Source: Tritonibacter multivorans | GTDB lineage: Bacteria > Pseudomonadota > Alphaproteobacteria > Rhodobacterales > Rhodobacteraceae | Assembly: GCF_001458415.1 (NCBI RefSeq) | Contig: NZ_CYSD01000018.1 | Span: forward strand, 35,763-99,762 | Direction: 5' to 3' | Length of the DNA stretch: 64,000 bases | Shown: one piece after another, positions 9,514 to 18,340 of the stretch | Layout of the letters: every line of letters begins with the position of its first letter | Numbering within the stretch: the first letter of the stretch is position 1 | Made by a program: the position numbers and the translations under genes | Notes under the pieces: model-generated | Told to the model about the DNA's origin: nothing | Databases searched by the model: none | What the model saw: only the letters and a program-made list of their open reading frames with translations

Positions 9514-10878
9514 TTATCCTTGGACGCCGCTGCCAACGACGGTCTGTTCGCCTTTCAGGCCAATCGGCAGGCTTTCCAGATAGGCGTTTGGTGCTTTGCC
9601 GTCGTAGGCAATGCCGTCAATGATGTCTTCCGCCGGGGTCGGGGCTTTGTAGCCATCGCTGTCCCAGGGGAAGTCCGCTTCATTGGCCAGACCTTCGTCG
9701 ACCAGCATACGGGCTGCTTCGAGGTAGATTTCCGGCTTGTAGACGGATTTGGCGACTTCATCGTACCAGCTGTCAGGCTTCGCCTCAGCAATCTGACCCC
9801 AGCGGCGCATCTGGGTCAGGTACCAGACAGCATCAGAATAGAACGGGTAGGTCGCGTTGTAGCGGAAGAACACGTTGAAGTCGGGCACTTCGCGCTTGTC
9901 GCCTTTCTCATATTCAAACGTGCCGGTCATGGAGGCCGCGATCACGTCATAGTCGGCGCCCACATAATCCGGGCGGGACAGGATCTCCACCGCTTCCGGG
10001 CGGTTGGCGTTGTCGTTTTCATCCAGCCACTGGGCGGCACGGATCAGCGCTTTGACAACGGCCAGGGTGGTGTTCGGGTTTTCTTCGGCGAATTCAGCCG
10101 TGATGCCAAAGACCTTCTCGGGGTTGTTCTTCCACAGCTCATAGTCGGTGATCACCGGAACGCCGATGCCTTTGAACACGGCCTGCTGGTTCCACGGCTC
10201 ACCGACGCAGTAGCCAGAGATGGTGCCCGCTTCGAGCGTTGCAGGCATCTGCGGCGGCGGGGTCACGGACAGGAACGCCTCGGCGCCGATCTGACCGGTG
10301 ACGTTTTCAGGCGAATAGAAACCCGGCTGAATGCCGCCGGCGGCCAGCCAGTACCGCAGTTCGTAGTTGTGGGTGGAGACCGGGAAAACCATGCCCATGT
10401 TGAAGGGCTTGCCCTTGGCGTTGAACTCCTCGATCACCGGTTTCAGGTGCGAAGCTGAGATCGGGTGTGCGATTTTGCCATCCGCATCGGTGGGCAGGTT
10501 CGGCTTGATCATTTCCCAGACCTCATTGGACAGGGTGATGCCGTTGCCGTTCAGGTCCATGGAGAAGGGGGTGATGATATGTGCCTCGGTGCCATAACCG
10601 ATGGTCGCGGCCAGCGGCTGACCGGCCAGCATATGCGCCCCATCAAGGGTGCCGTCGATCACGCCGTCCAAGAGAACTTTCCAGTTCGCCTGCGCCTCGA
10701 GGGTCACAAACAGGCCTTCGTCATCAAAGAAACCCTGCTCATAGGCCACCGCCAGCGGTGCCATGTCAGTGAGTTTGATAAAGCCAAAAGTCAGCTCGTC
10801 TTTTTCCAGTTCCAGCTCGGCAAAAGCCGGGCTCACCAGAGCGGTCGTAGCAGCCATTGCGGCGATCAGTTTCTTCAT
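9514..10878 (-). CDS. nrtA: Nitrate-binding periplasmic protein
   Basis: Captures nitrate/nitrite for NrtBCD. The 454-residue protein begins with a Sec signal peptide ([20 protein letters not shown], then ELELEKDE) and has no lipobox, so it should be soluble in the periplasm. Family motifs are [56 protein letters not shown] and [13 protein letters not shown]. The ATG at 10878 is preceded by GGGGGA; upstream in-frame codons run into the leader terminator and are not credible. It is the first gene of the operon and is paralogous to the sensor NasS upstream. Confidence 0.95.
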   Translation of the reverse strand: MKKLIAAMAATTALVSPAFAELELEKDELTFGFIKLTDMAPLAVAYEQGFFDDEGLFVTLEAQANWKVLLDGVIDGTLDGAHMLAGQPLAATIGYGTEAHIITPFSMDLNGNGITLSNEVWEMIKPNLPTDADGKIAHPISASHLKPVIEEFNAKGKPFNMGMVFPVSTHNYELRYWLAAGGIQPGFYSPENVTGQIGAEAFLSVTPPPQMPATLEAGTISGYCVGEPWNQQAVFKGIGVPVITDYELWKNNPEKVFGITAEFAEENPNTTLAVVKALIRAAQWLDENDNANRPEAVEILSRPDYVGADYDVIAASMTGTFEYEKGDKREVPDFNVFFRYNATYPFYSDAVWYLTQMRRWGQIAEAKPDSWYDEVAKSVYKPEIYLEAARMLVDEGLANEADFPWDSDGYKAPTPAEDIIDGIAYDGKAPNAYLESLPIGLKGEQTVVGSGVQG

Positions 10879-10932
10879 CAGGTCATCCCCCTGTTGTTGT
10901 GTCCTGCCCGTTAGCGGAGAGCAGAGCAGGAC

Positions 10933-10998
10933 AAAAAAAGAGCCGCTCAACCAAGAGACACGCCGGGAGGAGGATGGCGGTCTCGGGGTTGAGCGGCT
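10933..10998 (-). terminator. Leader terminator upstream of nrtA
   Basis: The minus-strand RNA has a perfect 12-bp stem (arms at 10998-10987 and 10952-10941, AGCCGCTCAACC and its complement) followed by C and seven U residues. This is a textbook Rho-independent terminator lying in the leader, 55 nt before the nrtA start codon. Its 5' arm shares bases with the hexaloop hairpin at 10990-11005, so the two folds exclude each other. With nasT and nasS immediately upstream, this is the expected target of NasT antitermination. Confidence 0.9.
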
Positions 10999-11067
10999 TT
11001 GCTCAGTATGGGTACCACCACCAGTCGTGGTTGTGGATTGATCTCGTGGCTGGCGTCGTTGCTAGCC
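10990..11067 (-). promoter_or_regulatory. Predicted ANTAR (NasT) RNA target in nrtA leader
   Basis: Three hairpins precede the leader terminator in the minus-strand RNA. The proximal one (10990-11005) is TGAGC-AAAGCC-GCTCA: a hexaloop with A1 and G4, the signature of ANTAR sites, overlapping the terminator's 5' arm. Nine nt upstream, 11015-11036 forms an 8-bp stem with one mismatch and loop ACGACT (A1 kept, A at position 4). Further upstream, 11048-11067 has a stem with one mismatch and loop AACGAC (A1 and G4). Which of the two upstream hairpins pairs functionally with the proximal one cannot be decided from sequence. Confidence 0.75.
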
Positions 11068-11179
11068 TGATTTCACTCTGCCAAAGGGTCTGGCGTGGCG
11101 GAACGGGTTTTACACAAAACTGACAAGTTTCCGCCGCGTTGCAGCAGGTGGGTCAGGAATTCTGCCCGTTTTTTGTGCG

Positions 11180-12355
11180 TCACTTTTGGCTGGGGTCAAA
11201 GATTTGGCCGTCAAAGAACCGGTTTTCGACCGAATCCTTAACAGAGTGAGTCGCAGAATCACGCTGCGGTGCCGCAATTGCCCCCTCGGCGCGGCTGCAT
11301 TCTTCCGGCACATCCACCTTCAGACCCTCGAGCGCGCTGCGGTAGAGTTCCCCGCGGAACACCTGCGCGGCGCGGGTCTGGGCATTCGCCCGCTCCAGCC
11401 CCATACGCGATGCCAATTGGGTGGCAATCCACTGGGCCTGACTGTCCCACGGATAGGTTGCATGCCCCTTGTGAAAGCGCAGGAAGCCTTTGACCTCGCG
11501 CTGCAGGCCCTGCGGCGTGACGGTCAGATTGCCCGAAAGCGCGCGGTCGATCATTTCGGGCGGCATATTCAGATAGGGCGCGCGGGACAGGATTTCGGCC
11601 GCCAGCACCCGGCTGTCGGGATCTGACAGCCAGCGCCCGGATTTCCAGACCGCGCGGATCAGCCGCCCCGACAGTTCGGTTTCATTTGCGGCCCAGTCCT
11701 CGCGCACGGCCAGCACCTTTTCCGGAGCAAAAGACCAGATCGCCGAGGTCGGCAGGAGCAGTGACCCCAGGGCCTCTTCCACCACAATCGACCCCCAAGG
11801 TTCGCCCACGCAGAACGCATCCACATCGCCTGCGCGAATGGCCTCGGCCATCAGGGGCGGCGGCACGGTGCGAATGTCGATGCCCTGCGGTGCAGGATAT
11901 CCCAGCGCGTTCAGCCAGTAATACAACAGCTCTGCATGCATGGAGAACGGGAAGGGCACGGCAATGCGCAGCGGGCCTTGGGCGGCCTCGATCAGCGCAT
12001 GGCCTGCGGCATGGGCGTCATTGAAGGCAAAGTCATGGCCCTGCGCGCGTAGGCGGTCCGCCATCTCGGCGCTGACGCCAATGACATTGCCATTGATCGA
12101 CAGCACAGATATCGCGGCCAGCCCGGTGCCCACATTCCCCAGCCCAAGGGCCGAAGCCACGGGCAGGGGCGACAACATATGGGCCGCATCCACGCGGCCA
12201 AAACACAGCATGTCCCGCAAGCTTGACCAGCTGGGCGCGCGCTGCAGGTCCAGATCCAGACCTTCCTCAGCGGCAAAACCCATTTCCTGCGCCACGATCA
12301 GCGGGGCCGCATCAACAAGCGGGATGAACCCCACAGGAATACGCGCGCCCTTCAT
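11180..12355 (-). CDS. nasS: Cytoplasmic nitrate/nitrite sensor NasS
   Basis: A 391-residue relative of NrtA lacking a signal peptide (it starts MKGARIPVGFIPLVDAAPLIVAQEMG), so it should remain in the cytoplasm. Known NasS proteins bind and silence NasT until nitrate or nitrite is bound. Shared family features are DAAHMLSPLPVASALG, YWLNALGYPAPQG and DAFCVGEPWGSIVVEEA. Its ATG overlaps the nasT stop by 4 bp. The stop lies about 180 bp before the leader terminator of the nrtA operon. Confidence 0.92.
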   Translation of the reverse strand: MKGARIPVGFIPLVDAAPLIVAQEMGFAAEEGLDLDLQRAPSWSSLRDMLCFGRVDAAHMLSPLPVASALGLGNVGTGLAAISVLSINGNVIGVSAEMADRLRAQGHDFAFNDAHAAGHALIEAAQGPLRIAVPFPFSMHAELLYYWLNALGYPAPQGIDIRTVPPPLMAEAIRAGDVDAFCVGEPWGSIVVEEALGSLLLPTSAIWSFAPEKVLAVREDWAANETELSGRLIRAVWKSGRWLSDPDSRVLAAEILSRAPYLNMPPEMIDRALSGNLTVTPQGLQREVKGFLRFHKGHATYPWDSQAQWIATQLASRMGLERANAQTRAAQVFRGELYRSALEGLKVDVPEECSRAEGAIAAPQRDSATHSVKDSVENRFFDGQIFDPSQK

Positions 12356-12936
12356 GACAACAGTTCCGCTGCGGTGACCAGCGACTGGGCCACATCGGCC
12401 ATGCGTTGGTTCTTGTTCATCGCCGTTTTGCGCATCAGCGCATAGGCCTGTTCTTCATTAATGCCGCGTGCCTTCATAATCATGCCTTTGGCGCGGTCGA
12501 TCACCTTGCGTTCTTCCAGCGCGCGTTTGGTTTCTGCCAATTCGGTGCGCATGCGCTGAAACAGGGCAAAGCGGGCAATGGCCGCATCCAGAATGGGTTT
12601 CAGCCGGTTGGGCTGCATGCCATCGACCACATAGGCAGACACGCCTGCCTCAATCGCCGCCGCGGACAGCCCTTCGCCTGCGCGGTCGACAAACATGGCG
12701 ACGGGACGCTCTAGCGCGCCCGAGGCCAGCGTCAGCTCTTCCAGCGTATCACGCGAGGGGTTTTCAAGGTCGATCAGCACCACATCGGGGTTCAGCGCCT
12801 GAATTTGGCGCGCCAGCCGATTGGTGTCATGGATCAGGTGCAGCTCAAACTCGCCGGCGGCGCGCAGCGCATCGCCCACTTCGGCGGCGCGGTCGGCGTC
12901 GGGTTCGACAAGGACAATGGAAAGAGGGCGAGGCAT
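12352..12936 (-). CDS. nasT: ANTAR-domain transcription antiterminator NasT
   Basis: A 194-residue protein: an N-terminal receiver-like domain (LSIVLVEPDADRAAEVGDAL, VVLIDLENPSRDTLEEL), a coiled linker (about 120-145) and a C-terminal ANTAR RNA-binding domain (RKVIDRAKGMIMKARGINEEQAYALMRKTAMNKNQRMADVA). NasT binds hexaloop hairpins in nitrate-operon leaders and prevents early termination. The start at 12936 (MPRPLSIVL) places the receiver strand near the N-terminus as in homologues; a longer in-frame extension has no support. Confidence 0.92.
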   Translation of the reverse strand: MPRPLSIVLVEPDADRAAEVGDALRAAGEFELHLIHDTNRLARQIQALNPDVVLIDLENPSRDTLEELTLASGALERPVAMFVDRAGEGLSAAAIEAGVSAYVVDGMQPNRLKPILDAAIARFALFQRMRTELAETKRALEERKVIDRAKGMIMKARGINEEQAYALMRKTAMNKNQRMADVAQSLVTAAELLS

Positions 12937-13134
12937 GGGTTCAGATACAAAGTGCCTGCCCCCCGAAGTAAAGGCGCAGCGTCGAAAGCACGGGCGCGCT
13001 GCGGTGCGAATGCTCAAAGTTTAGGCGTTTGCGAGGGCTATTCTCTGCCGATGTGGCCCACAAGCACTAGTGCAGGGCAGGCGGGCTGAGCTACCCAGTC
13101 GGAAAGACCAATGCCCAAATGCAGGACCCTTGCC

Positions 13135-14118
13135 ATGACCGCCACCTTCCGGACCTCCGCCCTTGCCGCGCTTGTTTTGGCCTGTGGGCTGACCAGCCCC
13201 GTTCAGGCCGACGGGCTCGCCGAACCGGTCATCATTGAAGAGCTTATTGTGCCAGAGACCGGCTGGTCGCGCATTGGCTATGGCCGCCTGATCGTCAACG
13301 ATCTGATTGGCGATGGCGAAGACCGCTGGCGCACGGGCTCGGTTGCGTCCTCACGACTATATATGCGGGGTGGAGAACGCGCCTGGCGCGGACAGGCCCC
13401 GGCGCAGTTTGGCGAATTGTGGGAGCTGCGCTTTCTGGGGCAGGTGATTTCGCCTTCAAACCTGACCAATCCGGCTGCCGATGATCGCCGCCAGGCCGGG
13501 GCGCTGTCGCTGGGGTTGCACACCCATGTGGCCCGCCAGGAGTGGGAGATCAGCCTTGGTGGGGATCTCGTGGTGATTGGCCCGCAGACCAATCTGGATG
13601 ACCTGCAGGACGGGCTGCACGACATCTTTGATGGACCCGCCGTGTCGGATGCCGCGCGCGATGGCCAGATCGGCAATAAAATCCGTGCCACTGCGGTGGG
13701 CGAGGTGGGCCGCAATATCGCCTTGTCCGCGCGCAGCACCCTGCGCCCCTTTGCCGAGGCGCGCCTGGGCGATGAAACCCTGCTGCGCGCGGGCTTTGAT
13801 CTGATGGTCGGCCAGACCGGAACGGACGAGCTGTGGCTGCGTGATCCCGTCACTGGCCATCGCTACCGTGGCATGTATGAAAACCGCGGGCTTGGCTTTG
13901 TGGTGGGCGGCGATGTCGCCTATGTCGACAGCTCGGTTTACCTGCCGGATGGCGGCTCTGTTGAACTGGAGCCTTCGCGCGCGCGGCTGCGGGCTGGGGT
14001 GCACTGGCAGGGCGAAAGCGACGCTGTTTTCTTTGGCCTCACCTATCTGAGCGAGGAATTCAAAGGTCAGGACGAAGGCCAGCTGGTCGGCGCAATCCGC
14101 TGGAAATGGGCTTTCTAA
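13135..14118 (+). CDS. LpxR-family outer-membrane lipid A deacylase-like protein
   Basis: A 327-residue exported protein with signal peptide MTATFRTSALAALVLACGLTSPVQA. YGRLIVNDLIGDGEDRWRTGS matches the N-terminal catalytic region of LpxR (DUF2219), in which an Asn-Asp pair and a Thr act in 3'-O-deacylation of lipid A. GLHTHVARQ may supply the family's His. The remainder alternates polar and hydrophobic residues like a beta-barrel and ends in aromatic WKWAF, a typical outer-membrane C-terminal signal. AGGA lies 8 bp before the chosen ATG; an ATG at 13111 in the same frame is the alternative. Activity on lipid A is inferred. Confidence 0.75.
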   Translation: MTATFRTSALAALVLACGLTSPVQADGLAEPVIIEELIVPETGWSRIGYGRLIVNDLIGDGEDRWRTGSVASSRLYMRGGERAWRGQAPAQFGELWELRFLGQVISPSNLTNPAADDRRQAGALSLGLHTHVARQEWEISLGGDLVVIGPQTNLDDLQDGLHDIFDGPAVSDAARDGQIGNKIRATAVGEVGRNIALSARSTLRPFAEARLGDETLLRAGFDLMVGQTGTDELWLRDPVTGHRYRGMYENRGLGFVVGGDVAYVDSSVYLPDGGSVELEPSRARLRAGVHWQGESDAVFFGLTYLSEEFKGQDEGQLVGAIRWKWAF

Positions 14119-14226
14119 GCCACAACTTTGCCTTCTAGCCCCTTGCGCCCTAAGGAAACATTTGCGCTGCTGGGGGTGGCTTTGTTAACCAATCGTTAAA
14201 AGATAAAAAACAAAGCAGGCAGGCAA

Positions 14227-15333
14227 ATGACGCTGGAGCAGACAGCGGCGGGCGGCGCGACCGCGCGTCAGGTCATGCATTTGATTGCATGGGCACAGAC
14301 AGAGGTGGATGGTTTGGTGGCCGCACCGCGCGAGGCGCTTTCTATTGGCGCGTCCTGGTGCTGGTGGGGCGAGGTGCTGACGCTGGAGGCGCCCATGCCC
14401 TTGCCGGGCGAGGCCGCGCAATCTCATCGACAACGCTGCGCGCAGGAGGCCTACCGTATGGTCAGCGCGGCCCTGCAGGACACGCTGTCGCAACCGCGCG
14501 CCGAAGATCGCCTGCGCCAGCCCATGCATCAGTTCCGCGTCTGCAATGGCGCCCAAAGCCACGACATTACCTTGATCGAACTGGGGCAGGGGCAGTTTCC
14601 GCTCTTGCTGATCTGTGGCGCGCGCCCGGATCCCAATTGCGATCTCTGGATCGAAGCGCTCAGCGCCGGTGCCGCAGATCCCAGACAGACAGATGGCACG
14701 CTGCCCGGCACGGTCGAGGCGCTGCCGGGGCTGACCAGCCTGCCGCCGGGCTCTATGGTCGATACCCCGCGTGGGCCTCTGCCGGTGGAAAGCCTGCGCG
14801 CGGGGGATCTGATTTCGACCCGCAATGGACCGGTTCCCGTGCAATGGTCCGGTCGCAGCCGGCTCAGCGGTGCGCGGCTGTTTGCAATGCCCGATCTGCG
14901 CCCGGTGCGTCTGGGGTCGGATGTGCTGGCGGGCCAACCCGCAACCGAGGTCACCCTGCCAATGGATCATCTGATTTTGATCAGCGGCACACGGGCCGAG
15001 GCGCTGTTTGGTCTGCCCGAGGTGCTGCTCGAAGCGGGCGATGTGGCGGAGGTGCTTTATGATGCACCGCAGGAGGTGCCGTCAGCGGGCCGCGAGCTGC
15101 ACTATGTGCATTTGCTTCTGGCTCAGCCACAGGTGTTTCGTGTGAATGGTCTGGACAGTGCGACGCAGCCTGCCGACAGTGACGCATTGGCGCTGCTGGA
15201 CCCGACGGGACGCGAGGCGCTTTTTGCGGCCTTTCCGCAGGTGGCAGCTGCCACAGCGCGCCCAGCGTTGCCGCGAGGCACCCGCAGGCTGAGCGCCCGG
15301 GACGTGCGCGGTTTGCGCGGGCAGGTGGCCTGA
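14227..15333 (+). CDS. Hint (hedgehog/intein-like) domain protein
   Basis: A 368-residue protein of the Hint-domain type frequent in Rhodobacterales. The Hint module spans about residues 170-290 (SLPPGSMVDTPRGPLPVESLRAGDLISTRNGPVPVQW, then PVRLGSDVL and LPMDHLILISG). The position usually held by a nucleophilic Cys at the start of the module is not Cys here (PPGSMVDTP), so classical self-cleavage is doubtful. The N-terminal half shows no recognised domain and no signal peptide. AGGCAGGC precedes the ATG. Function unknown; related proteins are often secreted or adhesin-linked. Confidence 0.7.
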   Translation: MTLEQTAAGGATARQVMHLIAWAQTEVDGLVAAPREALSIGASWCWWGEVLTLEAPMPLPGEAAQSHRQRCAQEAYRMVSAALQDTLSQPRAEDRLRQPMHQFRVCNGAQSHDITLIELGQGQFPLLLICGARPDPNCDLWIEALSAGAADPRQTDGTLPGTVEALPGLTSLPPGSMVDTPRGPLPVESLRAGDLISTRNGPVPVQWSGRSRLSGARLFAMPDLRPVRLGSDVLAGQPATEVTLPMDHLILISGTRAEALFGLPEVLLEAGDVAEVLYDAPQEVPSAGRELHYVHLLLAQPQVFRVNGLDSATQPADSDALALLDPTGREALFAAFPQVAAATARPALPRGTRRLSARDVRGLRGQVA

Positions 15334-15392
15334 GGTCTGAGGCCCTATGGTCTGAGGCCCTATGGTCTGAGGGCGTAGGATCTGAGGTCTGG
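15331..15392 (+). repeat. 15-bp tandem repeat at the stop codon of the Hint gene
   Basis: Starting at the stop codon, the unit GGTCTGAGGCCCTAT occurs at 15334-15348 and 15349-15363, then degenerates at 15364-15378 and 15379-15392. Each unit contains another TGA. It looks like slipped-strand duplication of the 3' end. Confidence 0.85.
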
Positions 15393-15430
15393 GCGCGCGT
15401 GGGCCTGCGGATAAATCTCGGGCGGGGCTG

Positions 15431-15458
15431 TTGACTCTGCCACAGGTTCCTTTATACG
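15431..15458 (+). promoter_or_regulatory. Predicted sigma-70 promoter for rpsD
   Basis: TTGACT (15431-15436) and TATACG (15453-15458) are separated by 16 bp and lie about 215 bp before the rpsD start. The intervening leader is long and GC-rich with an inverted segment (GGCCCCCGCAAGGGG near 15480). S4 autoregulation through the leader is possible by analogy, but no known S4 site was recognised. Confidence 0.55.
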
Positions 15459-15672
15459 CGCGGCTTCATTGGTGTTGGTGGCCCCCGCAAGGGGATGCCT
15501 GTCATGGGTCGGGATCGCAGATCGCACTCAAGAGGACAACGCCCTTTATAGCCGCCGTTCTTTCCGGCTGCGTTCTGGCTGATCTGGCTTGCGGGACCAC
15601 GCGTCCGCAAGCTGAAAAGTGGGAACCGGTCTTCGGGTTGAATTGCGGAGCCTACTTAAAGGAGATCAGCGT

Positions 15673-16293
15673 ATGACTAAACGTACAGCTGCCAAGTATA
15701 AAATTGACCGCCGCATGGGCGAAAACATCTGGGGCCGTCCGAAGTCCCCGCTGAACCGTCGTGAATATGGCCCCGGCCAGCACGGTCAGCGCCGCAAGGG
15801 CAAACTGTCCGACTTCGGTATCCAGCTGCGCGCCAAACAGAAGCTGAAAGGCTACTACGGCGACCTGACCGAGAAACAATTCCGTCGCATCTACGGCGAA
15901 GCAGAGCGTGTTAAAGGCGACACCGGTGAAAACCTCATCGGTCTGCTGGAGCGCCGCCTGGACGCGGTTGTGTACCGCGCCAAGTTCGTGCCGACCGTCT
16001 TTGCTGCACGTCAGTTCGTGAACCACGGCCACGTTCTGGTCAACGGCAAGCGCGTGAACATCCCCTCCTACCGCGTCAAAGAAGGCGACGTGATCGAGGT
16101 CCGCGAGAAGTCCAAGCAAATGACCGTTCTGCTGGAAGCTGTTCAGCTGGCCGAGCGTGACGTTCCGGATTACGTCGAAGCTGACCACTCCAAAATGACC
16201 GCAACCTTCGTGCGCACCCCCGGCCTGGCCGACGTGCCGTACCCGGTTGTTATGGAACCGAACCTGGTCGTCGAATTCTACGCGAAAAACTAA
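15673..16293 (+). CDS. rpsD: 30S ribosomal protein S4
   Basis: Primary 16S rRNA-binding protein that nucleates assembly of the small-subunit body. The 206 residues begin [21 protein letters not shown], continue with [18 protein letters not shown] and carry the S4 RNA-binding domain at about 95-160 ([40 protein letters not shown], given in pieces by the family signature). AAAGGAG is correctly placed 8-9 bp before the ATG at 15673. It is a single-gene unit with its own promoter and terminator. Confidence 0.97.
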   Translation: MTKRTAAKYKIDRRMGENIWGRPKSPLNRREYGPGQHGQRRKGKLSDFGIQLRAKQKLKGYYGDLTEKQFRRIYGEAERVKGDTGENLIGLLERRLDAVVYRAKFVPTVFAARQFVNHGHVLVNGKRVNIPSYRVKEGDVIEVREKSKQMTVLLEAVQLAERDVPDYVEADHSKMTATFVRTPGLADVPYPVVMEPNLVVEFYAKN

Positions 16294-16324
16294 TTTTCGC
16301 CGATCGACCAAGATCTTTGCGAAA

Positions 16325-16349
16325 GGGCGGCCCTCGGGCTGCCCTTTTT
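16325..16349 (+). terminator. rpsD terminator
   Basis: An 8-bp GC stem (GGGCGGCC / GGCTGCCC, one G-T pair) with loop CTCG is followed by TTTTT, 31 bp after the rpsD stop codon. Confidence 0.9.
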
Positions 16350-16446
16350 GCGTTCTGGTGGCGCTGTTACTTCCGTGAAACAGGTTTTGCGCTAAACTGC
16401 TTCCATTCACCCGGCAAAAGACCGGGGACAAACGGGAGTAACAAGA

Positions 16447-17016
16447 ATGTTTCGCAAGACCTTTGCCACGGCCATCTTCGGGGTGATCTGCGCAGGCGCC
16501 AGCTTGGCGGCGCCGCTTAAACTGACCCCGGCTGATCCACAGCCCTCTGGCCTGAAACCGGGGTTGTCGGTGCGCTATGCCTATCCATCGGATGTGAAAA
16601 ACCTGCGCGGGGCAGAGCGCGCGCTGGAGCGTAAAAGCGAGGCTGGCCCGCCGCTCGCGGGGCTGGATTACCGCGACACCGATATTGGTCAGAAAGTGCT
16701 GACCTCGAAACGGGACGAAAACGTTGCCGCAGACATTCGCGGCTTTGTGAAATTTGACGCGCCGGGCATCTACACAATTGATTTCCTGACCAATGACGGG
16801 TTGCGCGCGCAGGTGGGCGGGCAGGTTGTCGGCGAATATGATGGTCGCCAGCCCTGCGAAGAAACCTACGCGGTAGAGGTCGAGGTGCCCGCGGCCGGTT
16901 GGTATCCGCTTGAGGCGCTGTATTTCCAGCGCACCAAAACCGCCTGTCTGCACATGCGGGCCGGGCCTGCGGGCAAACGCCCGAACTGGATGCCCGACAC
17001 GGCGTTTGGCCACTGA
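16447..17016 (+). CDS. Secreted PA14-like domain protein
   Basis: A 189-residue exported protein. MFRKTFATAIFGVICAGASLAA is a Sec signal peptide. VAADIRGFVKFDAPGIYTI, then DFLTNDGLRAQVGGQVV and the WYPLEALYFQR region, resemble the beta-sandwich of PA14 domains, which often bind sugars. Two Cys (QPCEET and TACLHM) could form a disulfide. It is monocistronic, with a separate upstream region after the rpsD terminator. The binding partner is unknown. Confidence 0.7.
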   Translation: MFRKTFATAIFGVICAGASLAAPLKLTPADPQPSGLKPGLSVRYAYPSDVKNLRGAERALERKSEAGPPLAGLDYRDTDIGQKVLTSKRDENVAADIRGFVKFDAPGIYTIDFLTNDGLRAQVGGQVVGEYDGRQPCEETYAVEVEVPAAGWYPLEALYFQRTKTACLHMRAGPAGKRPNWMPDTAFGH

Positions 17017-17061
17017 CACCTGCGATGCGGGGTTTCGCTTCGGGCTGCGCCCGAAGCGACC

Positions 17062-17098
17062 GCCGCCGCGCGCGCCCCTGCGGGGCGCGCGCGGCGGC
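17062..17098. repeat. Perfect 17-bp GC-only inverted repeat
   Basis: Two 17-bp arms (17062-17078 and 17082-17098) made only of G and C flank the loop TGC. No T-tract follows. It lies 45 bp after the stop of the PA14-like gene and may act as an mRNA-stabilising or transcription-blocking hairpin. Confidence 0.85.
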
Positions 17099-17139
17099 CC
17101 CCGTAACAAGCGGAGCGCGCAAGGCGCGTGACGCGTTTC

Positions 17140-17160
17140 AGGGGCCGTTCCGGCCCCTTT
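17140..17160 (+). terminator. Weak terminator-like hairpin
   Basis: A 7-bp stem (AGGGGCC / GGCCCCT), loop GTTCC, with only two further T residues. It lies between the GC-only inverted repeat and hisC and may complete termination of the upstream unit. Confidence 0.5.
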
Positions 17161-17251
17161 CGCAGGGCATCCTTGGCATCGGGCGCAGATGCGGCTTTTC
17201 CATTGCAGCTGTGGGCGTTATTAGGATTGGGATCTCGAAGGAGTCCCGATC

Positions 17252-18340
17252 ATGACGCAACTCACACCGCAGCCCGGTATTATGGACATCGCCCTCTATC
17301 AGAGCGGCAAATCCCATGTGGCGGGCGTGGAAAAGGTCATCAAGCTCAGCGCCAATGAAAACCCCTTTGGGCCCAGCCCCAAGGCGATTGCGGCTGCCAC
17401 CGCTGCGGCGCCCGGTCTCCATCGATACCCCAGCACCGATCACGCGTCCCTGCGCGCCGCCATTGGCGAGGTCCACGGCCTCGACCCCGACCGGCTGATC
17501 TGTGGTGTCGGCAGCGACGAGGTGCTGCAATTCATTGTCCACGCTTATGCAGGCCCCGGCGATGAGGTGCTTTATACCGAACACGGGTTTTCCATGTATC
17601 CGATCCTTGCGCGGATGGCAGGGGCCACCCCTGTGGTGGTGGCCGAGGCCGCGCGCCGCGTCGATGTGGACGCGCTGCTGGCTGCTGTGAACGACCGCAC
17701 CCGGGTGGTGTTCCTGACCAACCCCGGCAACCCCACCAGCACCATGCTGGAAGAAGCCGAAGTCATGCGTCTGGCGGCGGGGCTGCCCGATCACGTGCTG
17801 CTGGTGGTCGATGGGGCCTATGCCGAGTTTAACGAAGGCTTCGACGGTGGTGCCGCTGTTGTGGATGCGCACCCGAACGCGATCATGACCCGCACGTTCT
17901 CCAAGATCTATGGTCTGGGCGGGCTGCGTGTCGGCTGGGGCTATGCATCCCGCGCGATCATCGACGTGCTGAACCGGGTGCGCCAGCCCTTTAACCTGTC
18001 GACGCTTGCGCTGGCCACGGCCGAGGCGGCGGTGCGCGATCAGGATTACGTCGTCTTCTGCCGCGAACAGAACGCCAAATGGCGCGCCTATCTGGTCGAG
18101 GAACTGGCCGCCGTGGGCATTCCTTGCGACCCCAGTCACACCAATTTCATCCTGGCGCGCTTTGCCGATCAAGACGAGGCCGAGGCCTGTGATGCCCATC
18201 TGCAATCCCAGGGTCTGATCGTGCGCAAAGTGGCGGGCTATGGCATCCCGAACGGTCTGCGCATCACCATCGGGGATGAGGACAGCACCCGCGCGATTGC
18301 CGCCGCCATCCGCGCATTCAAAGAAGGCCCGGCAACATGA
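17252..18340 (+). CDS. hisC: Histidinol-phosphate aminotransferase
   Basis: PLP enzyme of fold type I, 362 residues. It converts imidazole-acetol phosphate to histidinol phosphate and often also transaminates aromatic keto acids. Seen: [44 protein letters not shown] and the PLP lysine in [24 protein letters not shown] is 8 bp before the ATG. The 4-bp overlap with the following prephenate/arogenate dehydrogenase suggests that tyrosine or phenylalanine transamination is at least one of its jobs. Confidence 0.93.
   Translation: MTQLTPQPGIMDIALYQSGKSHVAGVEKVIKLSANENPFGPSPKAIAAATAAAPGLHRYPSTDHASLRAAIGEVHGLDPDRLICGVGSDEVLQFIVHAYAGPGDEVLYTEHGFSMYPILARMAGATPVVVAEAARRVDVDALLAAVNDRTRVVFLTNPGNPTSTMLEEAEVMRLAAGLPDHVLLVVDGAYAEFNEGFDGGAAVVDAHPNAIMTRTFSKIYGLGGLRVGWGYASRAIIDVLNRVRQPFNLSTLALATAEAAVRDQDYVVFCREQNAKWRAYLVEELAAVGIPCDPSHTNFILARFADQDEAEACDAHLQSQGLIVRKVAGYGIPNGLRITIGDEDSTRAIAAAIRAFKEGPAT

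Noticed and set aside
15431..15676. 81-codon plus-strand frame before rpsD
   Set aside because: It starts at TTG inside the predicted promoter and overlaps the rpsD start; the region behaves as a leader.
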